Source: Ravibacter sp964559125
GTDB lineage: Bacteria; Bacteroidota; Bacteroidia; Cytophagales; Spirosomataceae
Reading direction: 5' to 3'
Assembly: GCA_964559125.1 (NCBI GenBank)
Contig: CAZLGW010000004.1
Location: forward strand, 124,001-188,000
DNA: 64,000 nucleotides
How positions within the stretch are numbered: the first letter of the stretch is position 1; every line of letters starts with the position of its first letter. Made by a program: the position numbers and the translations under genes. Below are positions 16,739 to 26,230 of this stretch, piece by piece. A model generated the notes under the pieces. The model did no database searches, was not told where the DNA came from, and saw nothing but the letters and a program-made list of their open reading frames with translations.

Positions 16739-18085
16739 TTATTCATATCCCGGATTCTGCGGAAGCAGGTTCGGGTTCCTCAGGATTTCAACTGCCGGAA
16801 CAGGCCAGAGCTTGTATTTCGGATCTGTCAGACCGAGTTCGGAACCAAGGCGGTCAGTCCGCACCAGATCAAACCAGGAATGCCCCTCATAGCACAACTC
16901 CAGCCTTCTTTCCTTATACAGCCGCTCCCTGAACGAAGCCAGGTCCGGCACATCAGCCGCAGTTAACGCAGTAAGCCCGGCACGGGTTCTGATCTGGTTC
17001 AGCAGGGACAACGCCGTCGGGTTTGGATAGGACGTCTCGGCCAGGGCTTCCGCTTTGGAAAGCAGCACTTCTGCCAACCGGAAAATGATGAAATTATCAT
17101 CCCTGGAGACCCTTCTCGTATACTTTTTCACATATTCTTCATCGTTGGCAAACCCGAAAGTAGCCGCTTTACGCAAATCACCTGCTTCATAGGCAGCCAC
17201 TATATCCGGATGCACCTGGATCATCCGCGTACCCCCCAAAGCAGGAGGCAAATAAGTATTGGCAATCGTATTTGGGTTCAAATTATCGTACTGTAGCTCC
17301 CAGATCGATTCGTCCGCATTCTTGTCTTCGAAGAGCGCCGCATACGTATTGTTCAGCGTGCTCTTCTTCTGGAGAATATCATCCGCAGCGGCAATCGCTT
17401 TGTCGTATTCCTTTCTGAAAAGGAAAATTCTGACCGCCAGGGCATGAGCCGCAGCTTTTGTCACTCTCCCTTTCGTCTGTAAGGCGTTGCTGTGAGACTC
17501 CGGAAGATCTCTTCTGGCGATCTCTAGGTCCTCGAATACCTGGCTATAGATGGCGACGGCGTTATCACGCGGTACCTGCAAAGTGGGCAGATCAGGCGAT
17601 GCAGTAGGCTCCGTGATCAGCGGTACGTCGGAGAAGTAGCGGATCAGGTTAAAATAGGCATGAGCCCTGAGCATACGTGCCTCAGCCAGGATCTGCGCTT
17701 TCTGAGTCGCTGTAAAAGAAGGATCCTCGATGCCGGGAACCCGCTGCAGGATCACGTTCACCCGGTTAATGATCAGGTAGTTTTGAGTCCAGAGCTGGTT
17801 ATAGTACCCGTTGTCATCCAGGAACTGAAGGTTATTGATCTGCTCAAACTGCCTGTTGAGCGCATTTCCCCTTACGTTTTTGGTGGGTAGCTCCGCCATC
17901 ACCATGTAGTTGAACCCGTTGTCCAGCACACCTTTATAGGCCCCGATAATGGCAGCCTGGGCATCAGCCCCCTTGGTAAACAGCTGCTGGTTCGATACGG
18001 CATCAACCGGCTCCTGATCGATAACGTCGCAGGCCCCCAGTGACAATAAGACTCCTGCCAGGTATATATATTTGAACTTTTTCAT
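16739..18085 (-). CDS. RagB/SusD family nutrient-binding lipoprotein (locus C)
   Basis: A 448-residue surface lipoprotein: MKKFKYIYLAGVLLSLGAC with lipobox LGAC, then 'DVIDQEPVDAVSNQQLF'. It shows SusD helices ('LAEARMLRAHAYFNLIRYF'), 'IIFRLAEVLLSKAEALAE', 'LYKERRLELCYEGHSWFDLV' and the ending 'LLPQNPGYE'. It is shorter than the locus B SusD, closer to the compact NanU/SusD-like type. It follows susC by 37 nt and is the last gene of its operon, closed by the hairpin at 16682-16720. No enzyme gene is attached, so nothing in the locus points to a substrate. Confidence 0.95.
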   Translation of the reverse strand: MKKFKYIYLAGVLLSLGACDVIDQEPVDAVSNQQLFTKGADAQAAIIGAYKGVLDNGFNYMVMAELPTKNVRGNALNRQFEQINNLQFLDDNGYYNQLWTQNYLIINRVNVILQRVPGIEDPSFTATQKAQILAEARMLRAHAYFNLIRYFSDVPLITEPTASPDLPTLQVPRDNAVAIYSQVFEDLEIARRDLPESHSNALQTKGRVTKAAAHALAVRIFLFRKEYDKAIAAADDILQKKSTLNNTYAALFEDKNADESIWELQYDNLNPNTIANTYLPPALGGTRMIQVHPDIVAAYEAGDLRKAATFGFANDEEYVKKYTRRVSRDDNFIIFRLAEVLLSKAEALAETSYPNPTALSLLNQIRTRAGLTALTAADVPDLASFRERLYKERRLELCYEGHSWFDLVRTDRLGSELGLTDPKYKLWPVPAVEILRNPNLLPQNPGYE

Positions 18086-18122
18086 CAGAACAAAAGATTG
18101 TTAAATTTTGATTGTTTCAGGA

Positions 18123-21100
18123 TCAGAAACCTATGTTCAGTCCCAGTGTATACGACTTTACCTGCGGGTAGGCATTCATATCGAAGCCGAACTGCGCATC
18201 GTTGCCGTAGGAATTCACTTCCGGATCAAAGCCTGTGTATTTGGTGAATGTGAACAGGTTCTGCCCTACCACGTATATCCTGAGGTTTTGTACGCCTATC
18301 TGTTTCAGTTTATCTGCCTTCACGGTATAGCCCAGGTTGATGGATTTGATCTTCAGGAATGATCCGTCTTCATGCACCCTGTTTGACACAGACCCATTGC
18401 GCGCAGGATCTCCCCAGGCTGCGCGGTGCAGCCAGGTTTCGTCGCCAGGTTTTCTCCATCTGTCTTTTGAATCCGTAAAAGAGTTGAACCAGGTATGCAT
18501 CCGTCCGTAAGAGTACTTCGGATGGTTGAAAATGGTATTACCGTACACGAAGTGCATAAAAATGCTGGCGTCAAAATTCTTGTAGGTCAGCGTATTGGTC
18601 ATCCCTCCCGTAAACTTGGGCTGCGCGCTGGCCAGGACAGTATTGTCGGTGCTGGTGGAAGGATAGGGAGTGTTACCGTTGCCGTCCACATCTTCAAAAT
18701 CATAATCCCCGGTCTGGGGGTTCACCCGCAGTATGTTCCAGCCGAATAAGGTTCCCAGCGGATATCCCACCTTCAATACGGAAGCATAACCGTTGAATCC
18801 GAGCGGCCGGTCGTCACCGTCGGGAAGGCTGGTCACTTTATTACGGTTGAAAGCAATGTTGAAATCTGTCCGCCAACTGAAATCGTTCCTGACTATATTC
18901 GTCGACCCAAGCTGGAGCTCTACTCCTTTATTCTGAACGTTACCTACGTTCTGCACCGAGCTCGCATAACCGGAAGAAGTGGGTAGCAGTACTTCGAGAA
19001 GCAACCCGTGCGTCTTTTTAATATAGTAGTCAAAAGTAAAATTCAGCCTGCTCCCGAAGAATCTCAGGTCTACCCCGGCGTTGGTCTGCTCGGTGGTTTC
19101 CCAGGTCAGATTCGGGTTTTCGAGCTGCACCGGGGCAAGCCCGCTCAGGCCGAGGTAGTTGAACCCTCCCCTTGACAATCCTCTCGAGGTGAAGTTCCCG
19201 ATCTCCTGGTTTCCTGTTCTCCCCCAGCTGGCCCTGATCTTGGCATCGTCCAGCCACGAAACATCGTCCATAAATTCCATTTTGTCAAGCCTGTAGGAAG
19301 CCGACACGGATGGGAAAGTTCCGTACTTGTTGTTCCTGCTGAACCTCGAAGATCCGTCTACACGAAAACTGGCGGCTATATTCAGCTTGTTATCGAAGGT
19401 ATAGTTGAGACGGCTGAAATAGGAGGCCAGTCCCCAGCTGCTTCCGCCTGAACTCGAATTACGGACTGAAGCAGACTCCAGGGTAGATATCGATTCAAGC
19501 GCAAAGTTAGTCCCCGACGCCGTTGTTCGGCTCATCCGCGACTCCTGCTGCGAGTACCCCAGCAGTACGTTAACCCTGTGCTTGTTTCCAAGATTGGTTG
19601 AATAGTTAAGGGTGTTTTCGTTGATCCATCCCCTGTCCTGCGTCAAGGAATTGGTCCCCGACCCATTGGTGCTACGGCCCTCATAGGTAAGATTATTGGG
19701 CGGAATGAACAGGACTTCATCGAGTCCCATGTAATCGATGCCTATCGAAGACCTTAAATTAAGGCCATGTATTATTTCGAGGTTAAGAAAGGTATTTCCG
19801 ATCACCCGGTTGTTGAACGCATAGTTGGTGATTTCCCGTGCCATAAGGGCCGGGTTATTGCTGGTTGCTATATAGGGATCGACCGGGTTAAGAGTTCCGT
19901 CTTCGAGATAAAGCGGTATGGCCGGCGACTTGATGATCGCCGCTGAAACGATACCGCTATTCGTCCCGGCGTCTATCCTGTCGGTCTTTGAACGGCTTAA
20001 AGTAAGGTTCATCCCGGCGCTGAGACGGCTGTTGATAGTCTGGTCGAGGTTGATCCTCACGTTTCCCCGCTTGTATCCGCTGCCTATTACCACCCCTTTC
20101 TGGTCATAGTAATTGCCCGACACCATAAATTGCGTCTTTTCGCTCCCCCCTGAAACGGACAGGTCATAGCTCTGAATAGCAGCGCTCCTGAAAATCACAT
20201 CCTGCCAGTCGGTGGTAGGCAGAGAAGACGGGTCTTCAAAATAAGGCTGCATTCCGACATTGGTTCTCGCTTCATTGACCAGCTCTCCCCAGCCCGGTCC
20301 GTCGAGAAGGGGGAGGCGCTTCGTTTCCTTCTGAACACCATAATAGGTATTGAAGTTGATCCGTGGAGTACCTGCTTTCCCTCTTTTGGTCGTAACCAGG
20401 ATCACACCGTTAGATGCCCTGGACCCGTAAATAGCTGCTGCCGCTGCATCTTTCAGCACTTCCATCGACTCTATATCTCCCGGACTAAGCGAAGAAAGCG
20501 GGTTTTCGGCTACAGCGTTCCCCGTAGCAGATGAATAGGCTCCTATATTGATGGGTACTCCGTCGATCACATACAACGGATCATTCCCTCCTGTAATAGA
20601 GCTTGCACCCCTGATCCGAACGGTCGACCGCCCGCCGGGAGTCCCGGCATTCTGCGTAACGTTCACCCCGCTCAACCTTCCCTGCAATACCTGCTCCGGG
20701 CCTGTAATGGGCAGCTCCGCAATTTTTTTATCGGAGACAGACAGTGAAGCAATAGCAGAGGAAATATCTCCCCGCGACTGCGACCCGTAACCAATGACCA
20801 CCACCTCTTCCAGGGATTTCTGGTCTACCTTTAACGAGATCTCTATATTGGTCCGGTTTCCTACCTTCACTTCCTCGCTGAGGTAACCTACGAAAGAAAA
20901 GATCAGCTCCGCATTTTCATCGGGCACTACAATTGAGTAAGTACCGTCTGAGCCGCTTATCGTGCCCTGCGTTGTACCCTTCACTAAAATATTGACACCG
21001 GGCAGGGTCTCTCCCTTTTCATCCGAAACCTTTCCCCGCACTGTCCGGTCAGGAGCCGGCACGGCCGACTGCAATTCTGTTTCGGGCAAAGTGGTGGAGC

Positions 21101-21473
21101 TTTCCTCCCTCGATACCGCTTTCAACAGAATCCTGTTTTCAACTACGGAGTAGTCGACCGATATCGGCTGAAAGAGTTTCTTCAGTATCTGGTCAAGACG
21201 CTGGTCTTTTTCTTTGATCGTTACTTTCTTCCTGACATCGATCGAACTCGGGCTGTAGATAAAACGTACATTGGCCTGTTGCTCGATCATTCCGAGTACC
21301 TTTTTAAACCGCTGATCCTCCTCATTCAGCGTGATTTTTGTTTCCAGCACACTTTGACCATTGAGCGTGCTGGCTTCCGACATCCCTGAGAAAACTACAA
21401 AAACAATAGCCTGACAGAAGGCAAGCGCCGCCATTTTTCTGAGACCGGGGCGAATCCGTAACAATGACATCAT
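18123..21473 (-). CDS. SusC/RagA family TonB-dependent transporter with STN domain (locus C)
   Basis: A 1116-residue transporter. Signal peptide (about 14-36), STN domain (about 48-118, 'RFKKVLGMIEQQANVRFIYS'), carboxypeptidase-D-like domain (about 143-215, 'VRGKVSDEKGETLPGVNILV'), EEVVVIGYG, plug ('LYVIDGVPINIG') and barrel ending TLGLNIGF. Upstream of its start, on minus, is TACATTTG, a match to the housekeeping -7 element, with no clear -33 box, and a small CGGGT/ACCCG hairpin, so it may have a promoter of its own as well as reading through from fecR (81 nt gap). susD follows at 37 nt. Confidence 0.95.
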   Translation of the reverse strand: MMSLLRIRPGLRKMAALAFCQAIVFVVFSGMSEASTLNGQSVLETKITLNEEDQRFKKVLGMIEQQANVRFIYSPSSIDVRKKVTIKEKDQRLDQILKKLFQPISVDYSVVENRILLKAVSREESSTTLPETELQSAVPAPDRTVRGKVSDEKGETLPGVNILVKGTTQGTISGSDGTYSIVVPDENAELIFSFVGYLSEEVKVGNRTNIEISLKVDQKSLEEVVVIGYGSQSRGDISSAIASLSVSDKKIAELPITGPEQVLQGRLSGVNVTQNAGTPGGRSTVRIRGASSITGGNDPLYVIDGVPINIGAYSSATGNAVAENPLSSLSPGDIESMEVLKDAAAAAIYGSRASNGVILVTTKRGKAGTPRINFNTYYGVQKETKRLPLLDGPGWGELVNEARTNVGMQPYFEDPSSLPTTDWQDVIFRSAAIQSYDLSVSGGSEKTQFMVSGNYYDQKGVVIGSGYKRGNVRINLDQTINSRLSAGMNLTLSRSKTDRIDAGTNSGIVSAAIIKSPAIPLYLEDGTLNPVDPYIATSNNPALMAREITNYAFNNRVIGNTFLNLEIIHGLNLRSSIGIDYMGLDEVLFIPPNNLTYEGRSTNGSGTNSLTQDRGWINENTLNYSTNLGNKHRVNVLLGYSQQESRMSRTTASGTNFALESISTLESASVRNSSSGGSSWGLASYFSRLNYTFDNKLNIAASFRVDGSSRFSRNNKYGTFPSVSASYRLDKMEFMDDVSWLDDAKIRASWGRTGNQEIGNFTSRGLSRGGFNYLGLSGLAPVQLENPNLTWETTEQTNAGVDLRFFGSRLNFTFDYYIKKTHGLLLEVLLPTSSGYASSVQNVGNVQNKGVELQLGSTNIVRNDFSWRTDFNIAFNRNKVTSLPDGDDRPLGFNGYASVLKVGYPLGTLFGWNILRVNPQTGDYDFEDVDGNGNTPYPSTSTDNTVLASAQPKFTGGMTNTLTYKNFDASIFMHFVYGNTIFNHPKYSYGRMHTWFNSFTDSKDRWRKPGDETWLHRAAWGDPARNGSVSNRVHEDGSFLKIKSINLGYTVKADKLKQIGVQNLRIYVVGQNLFTFTKYTGFDPEVNSYGNDAQFGFDMNAYPQVKSYTLGLNIGF

Positions 21474-21554
21474 GTCTTACGTTGCTTTAAATTATGGTTT
21501 GGTTTGATTAATAAAGAGTTGCACAAATGTAAATCACGGGTATTGACCCGGTCA

Positions 21555-22550
21555 TCACTGCACCTGCCGGCAGCTAGGGCCGGAAATAAAGATCGCGGTG
21601 CCGCGTATCTCGTATTTTGCCTGTATCACCTCGCATAGGAAATCCAGCTGGCGATACATATCGAGTCCGTTGAGATCGCCGGTGAAAATACATTGCTTCA
21701 TATCCGGGTTCCCGGCTATCAGCTGTACTCCGTATATCTCGCTGATGCTATCCAGCACCTGGCCGACAGGAACTTCATCGAACAGAAAGCGGGAAACAGA
21801 TTCTTTCTTCTGTATGGGCTGCGGCGCGTCGACAAGATCCTGCCGCAATGTCTTTAAGATCAGGTCGTACGAAACTTTCTGGTTAGGCATGGCGATCACG
21901 CCGTCCTTCTTGTTTTTCCCTGTCGACTCCGCCTTATACACCGAAACTTTACCCGAAACCACCGAAACTTCGATCTTCTTCTGGCTTTGCTGCGGCTTGA
22001 TGCGGAAGCTGGTTCCGAGTACTTCCGTTACCAGGTCGCCCGTCTGCACGATAAAAGGTTTCTGCGGATCGGGCATAACTTCAAAAAAGGCTTCTCCCTC
22101 CAGCCATACCTTCCTGTTTTCCGCTCCGAAATACTCATCTGCTACAATATCGGCGCCTTCCCCAAGTATAACCGAACTGCCATCCGGCAGGGTGATCCGG
22201 CTCGGGTGACCCGTTGCCGTATCGGAAACGACCTCAACAACCTGCTTTTCAGAATGCTTGTCGATATGCCGCAGGTATTGTAACCCGGCTCCTAAAATCA
22301 AAAACGATGCTGCTATTCCGGCGATCCACCTTCCCGGCACTACCCTTCGCCGGGGATTGGCGCCTGGTTTCAACAGTTGCCAGATCTTCTCCCTGGTTTC
22401 CTGCTCTGCCTTATCCGAATCAAACAACCTCCCGGCCGACTGCTCGCTGTAGTGGAGTGTCGCCCACTTCTCCAGCAGGGCGATTTCCTCATCGCTGCAC
22501 TGCCCGGCCAGGTACTTCTCGGTAAGCTTGTCAAACTCATGTTGTGTCAT
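21555..22550 (-). CDS. FecR family anti-sigma factor (locus C)
   Basis: 331 residues: N-terminal sigma-binding part ('LTEKYLAGQCSDEEIALLEK'), a membrane segment at about 72-90 ('IAGIAASFLILGAGLQYL'), a FecR domain ('HPSRITLPDGSSVILGEGAD', 'GEAFFEVMPDPQKPFIVQTG', 'VLGTSFRI') and a DUF4974 end ('VPVGQVLDSISEIYGVQLIA'). It is 12 nt downstream of its sigma gene and 81 nt upstream of susC, the standard sigma-fecR-susC-susD order. It should transmit transporter occupancy to the adjacent sigma factor. Confidence 0.94.
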   Translation of the reverse strand: MTQHEFDKLTEKYLAGQCSDEEIALLEKWATLHYSEQSAGRLFDSDKAEQETREKIWQLLKPGANPRRRVVPGRWIAGIAASFLILGAGLQYLRHIDKHSEKQVVEVVSDTATGHPSRITLPDGSSVILGEGADIVADEYFGAENRKVWLEGEAFFEVMPDPQKPFIVQTGDLVTEVLGTSFRIKPQQSQKKIEVSVVSGKVSVYKAESTGKNKKDGVIAMPNQKVSYDLILKTLRQDLVDAPQPIQKKESVSRFLFDEVPVGQVLDSISEIYGVQLIAGNPDMKQCIFTGDLNGLDMYRQLDFLCEVIQAKYEIRGTAIFISGPSCRQVQ

Positions 22551-22562
22551 TTCCGATCACTG

Positions 22563-23129
22563 TTAATTCTCGTGGTAAAAATGTCTGAGATGTTGACGCA
22601 ACATTTTTATTGACTTTGTAATATGGTATTCCACTGCCTTATCGGTCAGTCCGAGTTCCAGGGCAATTCTTTTTACCGGTACTTCATCCAGTTTGCTCAT
22701 CCTGAAAACTGTAGCCGTTTTCTCCGGCATCTGTTTCATCGCCTGGTCTACTGCCTTGCTGAGCTCTTCATTAGTCAGTATTTCATTCACCCGGGCATTT
22801 TCGAATACTTCCTGCAGTAACTGGAACTCCAGGTACTTTCTCAGGTGCATCTGGGCTTTTATACTCTTGTTTACCAGGTTCCTTGCGGCGATGAACACAT
22901 AGATTTTCAGATTCTGTATGTTCGAATGTTCCCGGTTTTGCCACAGGCTCTCCATCACGTCGTGCACGATCTCCTCCGCGTCTTCCCTCACGCCCAGCTG
23001 CTGGTATGCAAACCCGTACAGCTGCCGCCAGTACCTGCGGTAGATGACGGCGAAGGCTTCGGATTCGCCCTCTTTCATCAGCAAAATCAATGACTCGTCG
23101 TTAAGATCAGTGTATCGCATCCGATTCAT
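22563..23129 (-). CDS. ECF RNA polymerase sigma factor (locus C)
   Basis: 188 residues. Region 2 (about 25-90: 'AFAVIYRRYWRQLYGFAYQQ', 'REDAEEIVHDVMESLW') and region 4 (about 130-180: 'MKQMPEKTATVFRMSKLDEV', 'VKRIALELGLTDKAVEYHIT'). The start may be Met4 (MRYTDLN). It is 12 nt upstream of fecR. On minus, TAGGGGT lies about 36 nt before the start, like the -35 box of the sites at 5496 and 15867, but no CGTC box stands at the right distance; so this locus probably answers to a different sigma. Confidence 0.94.
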   Translation of the reverse strand: MNRMRYTDLNDESLILLMKEGESEAFAVIYRRYWRQLYGFAYQQLGVREDAEEIVHDVMESLWQNREHSNIQNLKIYVFIAARNLVNKSIKAQMHLRKYLEFQLLQEVFENARVNEILTNEELSKAVDQAMKQMPEKTATVFRMSKLDEVPVKRIALELGLTDKAVEYHITKSIKMLRQHLRHFYHEN

Positions 23130-23200
23130 TTTGTTAAAGGTTCGCTTTGCCGGGCAAACCCCTAAATCTTATCCTGAAAATTTTTGATTTTTCTTTTTGC

Positions 23201-23240
23201 ATTTCAATCCCGAAGGGATGGCAGGATTATAGAAAAAGCA
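23201..23240. repeat. Small palindromic interspersed repeat (ATCCC-GAA-GGGAT type)
   Basis: The core AATCCCGAAGGGATGG forms a tight 5-bp stem with a triloop, followed by GCAGGATTATAG. From memory, similar 'ATCCCGAAGGGAT...TTATAG' units are scattered between genes of many Bacteroidota. It lies between cbpM and the locus C sigma gene and separates the two transcripts. A genome-wide copy count would settle it. Confidence 0.45.
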
Positions 23241-23260
23241 TCAAGCAATAGGATACGATA

Positions 23261-23551
23261 TCACCCCTCATAAACCTTCAACCTGCTCCTCAAATCCGCC
23301 ACCTCCTGCTTGAGCAAATCTATTTTATACAACAGGTATTGGATCGTCTCGATACCTTCCGGATTGATATCCAGCTCGTAATGCCAGCGGGTATATCTTT
23401 CCAGTTGCGGTAATACCGAATAAGGGATAAACCGCTCGTTGTCTACCCAGACGATCTCGATCAGCCCCCCGTCTTCCAGTGAGTCTATAAAAGAGTGTTC
23501 AATATTATATTTCAGACAATAGCTGGTAATGCTTATCATTTCAGTGCTCAT
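23261..23551 (-). CDS. cbpM: CbpM-like chaperone modulator
   Basis: A 96-residue protein with the MerR-like fold of CbpM ('MISITSYCLKYNIEHSFIDS', 'LEDGGLIEIV', then a hydrophobic/helical part ending in a coiled coil 'IDLLKQEVADLRSRL'). CbpM binds the J domain of CbpA and blocks its co-chaperone activity with DnaK; it also lowers CbpA binding to DNA. It starts 11 nt after the stop of the CbpA gene, matching the E. coli cbpA-cbpM operon. Identification rests on size, motif and neighbour. Confidence 0.82.
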   Translation of the reverse strand: MSTEMISITSYCLKYNIEHSFIDSLEDGGLIEIVWVDNERFIPYSVLPQLERYTRWHYELDINPEGIETIQYLLYKIDLLKQEVADLRSRLKVYEG

Positions 23552-23562
23552 AGTTCAACGGG

Positions 23563-24459
23563 TTAAGATTTTGCAATTTCCCTGAAAAGCTCCTTTTGTC
23601 TCTCCGACAAACCGGTAGGGATCTTCACCTGGTAAGTCACGATAAGGTTTCCGAACGATCCCTCTTTCTTATATACCGGAAACCCTTTCCCTTTCAACTG
23701 CACTTTAGTATTGTTTTGCGTACCGGGACTGACCTGCAACTTAACCTGTCCGTTCAGCGTATCCAGTAAGATCTCCCCGCCCAGCACTGCGGTGTACAGG
23801 TCTATTTCTTTTGTCACGTGAAGATTATCCCCCACTCTGCTGAAAACCAGATCGGGGCTGATGGTAAACGTAATGTACAGATCGCCGTTAGGCCCTCCGT
23901 TTGCTCCCGGGGCCCCGTAACCGGCGAGTTTGATCACCTGCCCGTCGGCCACACCGGCCGGAATAGTGATCCTGATATTTTTCCCGTTTACCGTTAAAAC
24001 ACGAGGATGCGTTTGAGCCGCTTCCCTCAGCGATAGCGACAGCTCCGCCTGGTAATCGCCTCCCCTGAATCTCGGCTCGGCTCTTCCCGACCTGCCGGCG
24101 CGCTGACCGAAAAGGGATTCGAAGAAATCCGAAAAATCCCCGCTGTCAAAGTCCCCGGTATATTCTTGCCAGCCGCTCTGACCTGTCTGCCGCGAGCTGT
24201 GTTGCTGTCGTTTTGCCTGCTCAAACTGCTCGGCATGCTGCCAGTGTTCTCCGTATTCATCGTATTTTTTTCTTTTTTCCGGATCACTCAGCACTTCGTT
24301 AGCTTCATTGAGCTGCTGAAACTTTACCTTCGCTTCTTTGTCGTCAGGATTAAGGTCGGGATGCAGCTTCCGGGCCAGCTTCCTGTAAGCCTTTTTTATG
24401 TCCTCCTGGCTGGCATCTTTGCCAAGCCCGAGAATTTTGTAATAATCAATGAATGCCAT
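23563..24459 (-). CDS. cbpA: CbpA-type DnaJ-class co-chaperone
   Basis: 298 residues: an N-terminal J domain (4-70, HPD at 33-35), a linker rich in Q, S and G (about 75-125, 'FFESLFGQRAGRSGRAEPRF'), then two DnaJ C-terminal substrate-binding domains (about 130-295; 'ITIPAGVADGQVIKLAGYGA'). The zinc-finger Cys repeats of DnaJ are absent, which makes it a type II J protein. It stimulates DnaK and, in E. coli, binds curved DNA. cbpM follows at 11 nt, so the activator and its inhibitor are made together. Confidence 0.9.
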   Translation of the reverse strand: MAFIDYYKILGLGKDASQEDIKKAYRKLARKLHPDLNPDDKEAKVKFQQLNEANEVLSDPEKRKKYDEYGEHWQHAEQFEQAKRQQHSSRQTGQSGWQEYTGDFDSGDFSDFFESLFGQRAGRSGRAEPRFRGGDYQAELSLSLREAAQTHPRVLTVNGKNIRITIPAGVADGQVIKLAGYGAPGANGGPNGDLYITFTISPDLVFSRVGDNLHVTKEIDLYTAVLGGEILLDTLNGQVKLQVSPGTQNNTKVQLKGKGFPVYKKEGSFGNLIVTYQVKIPTGLSERQKELFREIAKS

Positions 24460-24778
24460 CTGTATCAGACACTGTGGTAAATGATGATAATCGCAAATGA
24501 ACGGCGCCTGCCATTCATTATTTTATCAAAATACGATTTAAAGAAATATCAGATCAAATACCATATCTGATTTATATACAAAACGCCTGAAAGCTGCAGA
24601 AAAACACCCCTGAAAGAGAAATCTCCAGCTAAAGTCCGACGTAGAACTCCCCCTGTCCCGACTCCTTTTTGTACTCGTCAAATTATTTACATAAATAAAC
24701 ACAGGTTCTTTAACTTTTTCATTTCTAATATGTTTTACGTAGCATGGGGTCACTCTTTTTTTAAAGATTACGCTATAT
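24460..24778. other. Divergent intergenic region between cbpA and tolC-like gene
   Basis: 319 nt of AT-rich DNA between divergently transcribed genes. It contains an inverted repeat ATCAGAT-N10-ATCTGAT at 24548-24571, 89 nt upstream of the cbpA start, that could be an operator. I found no full TTG/TAnnTTTG promoter for the efflux operon and no coding frame I would defend. Confidence 0.5.
24548..24571. promoter_or_regulatory. Inverted repeat ATCAGAT-N10-ATCTGAT, possible operator
   Basis: Perfect 7-bp arms in the divergent region upstream of the efflux operon and of cbpA. The size fits a dimeric regulator site, but no regulator gene is adjacent. Confidence 0.3.
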
Positions 24779-26179
24779 ATGTTCACTAAACCTTTCAGAA
24801 ACCGTTTTCTCTTTCTTTCCGCTATTTTTTGTTCAGCAGGCCTTCCCGCCCAGACGCCTTTCTCTTTGAAAGAGGCTGTAAAAACAGCGCTGGATAACTA
24901 CGGTACCATCAAATCAAAAACCAGCTACGCAGCCGCTTCCGGTACAGCCGCTTCATTTACCCGGAGCGAATACCTGCCCAATATGAATGTAGGAAGTCAG
25001 TGGACCTACGGAACGGTAAACGGGCAGATCGGGCCGGCGTACGGGTTCGGCGGACTGGGCGTCGCTTCTTCAGGCCTGCCCTCGCCCGATCAGAACTGGA
25101 ACGCCGCTTTCGGCGCCATCTACCTTGCAAATGTAAACTGGGATTTTTTCGCTTTCGGAAGGGTGAAAGAGAAAATCAATACCGCCGAAGCTATTGCACT
25201 CCGTGACCAGAAAGATCTCGAGCAGGAAATTTTCGAGCATAGCATAAGGGTAACAGCCGCTTATCTCAACCTCCTCACCGCACAACGCCTCAGGCTGTCG
25301 TATGAAAAAAACCTGACCAGGGCCCGGGCCGTAGAAACCGTAGTGACCACCCGCGCCAGGAACGGCCTGATCGCAGGAGTAGACTCGCTTCTTTCCAACG
25401 CCGAGGTTTCTAATGCGCGTATCGCCATTACCCGCGCCCGTGACTTCGAACAGGAGCAAAGCAACCAACTGGCCGTTCTGATGGGAATCGATCCCGGGGA
25501 ATTTGTGCTCGATACACTGTTTATAGCCAGGCTACCGGCGTTGCTCGAAGAGCTTTCGGCAGGTACGGTCGAATCGCACCCTACCCTGCAGTTTTTCAGA
25601 AGCCGTATCCTGGCAGGCGAATCCCAGCAGCGTTATTATAAAACCCTTTATTTCCCGGCCTTCTCCCTGGTAGGGGTTTTTCAGACCAGGGCATCAGGAT
25701 TCGGAAGCTCCTATGCTACCGACAGGACCGACTTTACGCATAGCGCCTGGGAGGGTTTCAAACCGGCAAGGAGCAATTTCCTGCTGGGTTTGGGCCTAAC
25801 CTGGAACCTGACCCAACCGATAAGGTATTCTTACCAGGTAAGAAGCCAGGGGCTAATCAACCGGGCTCTCCTTGAAGAATACAACCTTGCCAGTCAACGC
25901 CTTAACGCTCAGCTGGAGCTCGCCGGCAACAAGATCCGCAACGCACTCGAAAATTACCGGGAAGCCCCCATACAGGTAAAAGCTGCCGCCGACGCCTATC
26001 TTCAGAAATCGGTGATGTACCAAAACGGACTTACTAACCTCGTGGAGCTCAACCAGACGCTTTATACCCTCATACGGGCAGAAACAGATCGCGATATCGC
26101 CGGTAATAACGTCTGGCAAAGCCTGCTGATGAAAGCTGCGGCGCTGGGCGATTATTCCGTTTTCGAAAATCAACTATAA
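24779..26179 (+). CDS. TolC family outer-membrane efflux protein
   Basis: 466 residues with a signal peptide ('FLFLSAIFCSAGLPAQTPFS') and two outer-membrane-efflux repeats: FSLKEAVKTALDNYGTIKSK near the start and long alpha-helical coiled segments ('RVKEKINTAEAIALRDQKDL'). TolC-type trimers form the outer-membrane channel of tripartite pumps. It is the first gene of an operon with an RND pump (51 nt later) and an adaptor. The order OMF-RND-adaptor differs from the frequent adaptor-RND-OMF order. Confidence 0.93.
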   Translation: MFTKPFRNRFLFLSAIFCSAGLPAQTPFSLKEAVKTALDNYGTIKSKTSYAAASGTAASFTRSEYLPNMNVGSQWTYGTVNGQIGPAYGFGGLGVASSGLPSPDQNWNAAFGAIYLANVNWDFFAFGRVKEKINTAEAIALRDQKDLEQEIFEHSIRVTAAYLNLLTAQRLRLSYEKNLTRARAVETVVTTRARNGLIAGVDSLLSNAEVSNARIAITRARDFEQEQSNQLAVLMGIDPGEFVLDTLFIARLPALLEELSAGTVESHPTLQFFRSRILAGESQQRYYKTLYFPAFSLVGVFQTRASGFGSSYATDRTDFTHSAWEGFKPARSNFLLGLGLTWNLTQPIRYSYQVRSQGLINRALLEEYNLASQRLNAQLELAGNKIRNALENYREAPIQVKAAADAYLQKSVMYQNGLTNLVELNQTLYTLIRAETDRDIAGNNVWQSLLMKAAALGDYSVFENQL

Positions 26180-26230
26180 CCAGTATAAACTCTTACCTTG
26201 CCTGCCCCGGCGGGCCGCACCCGGTAACCT

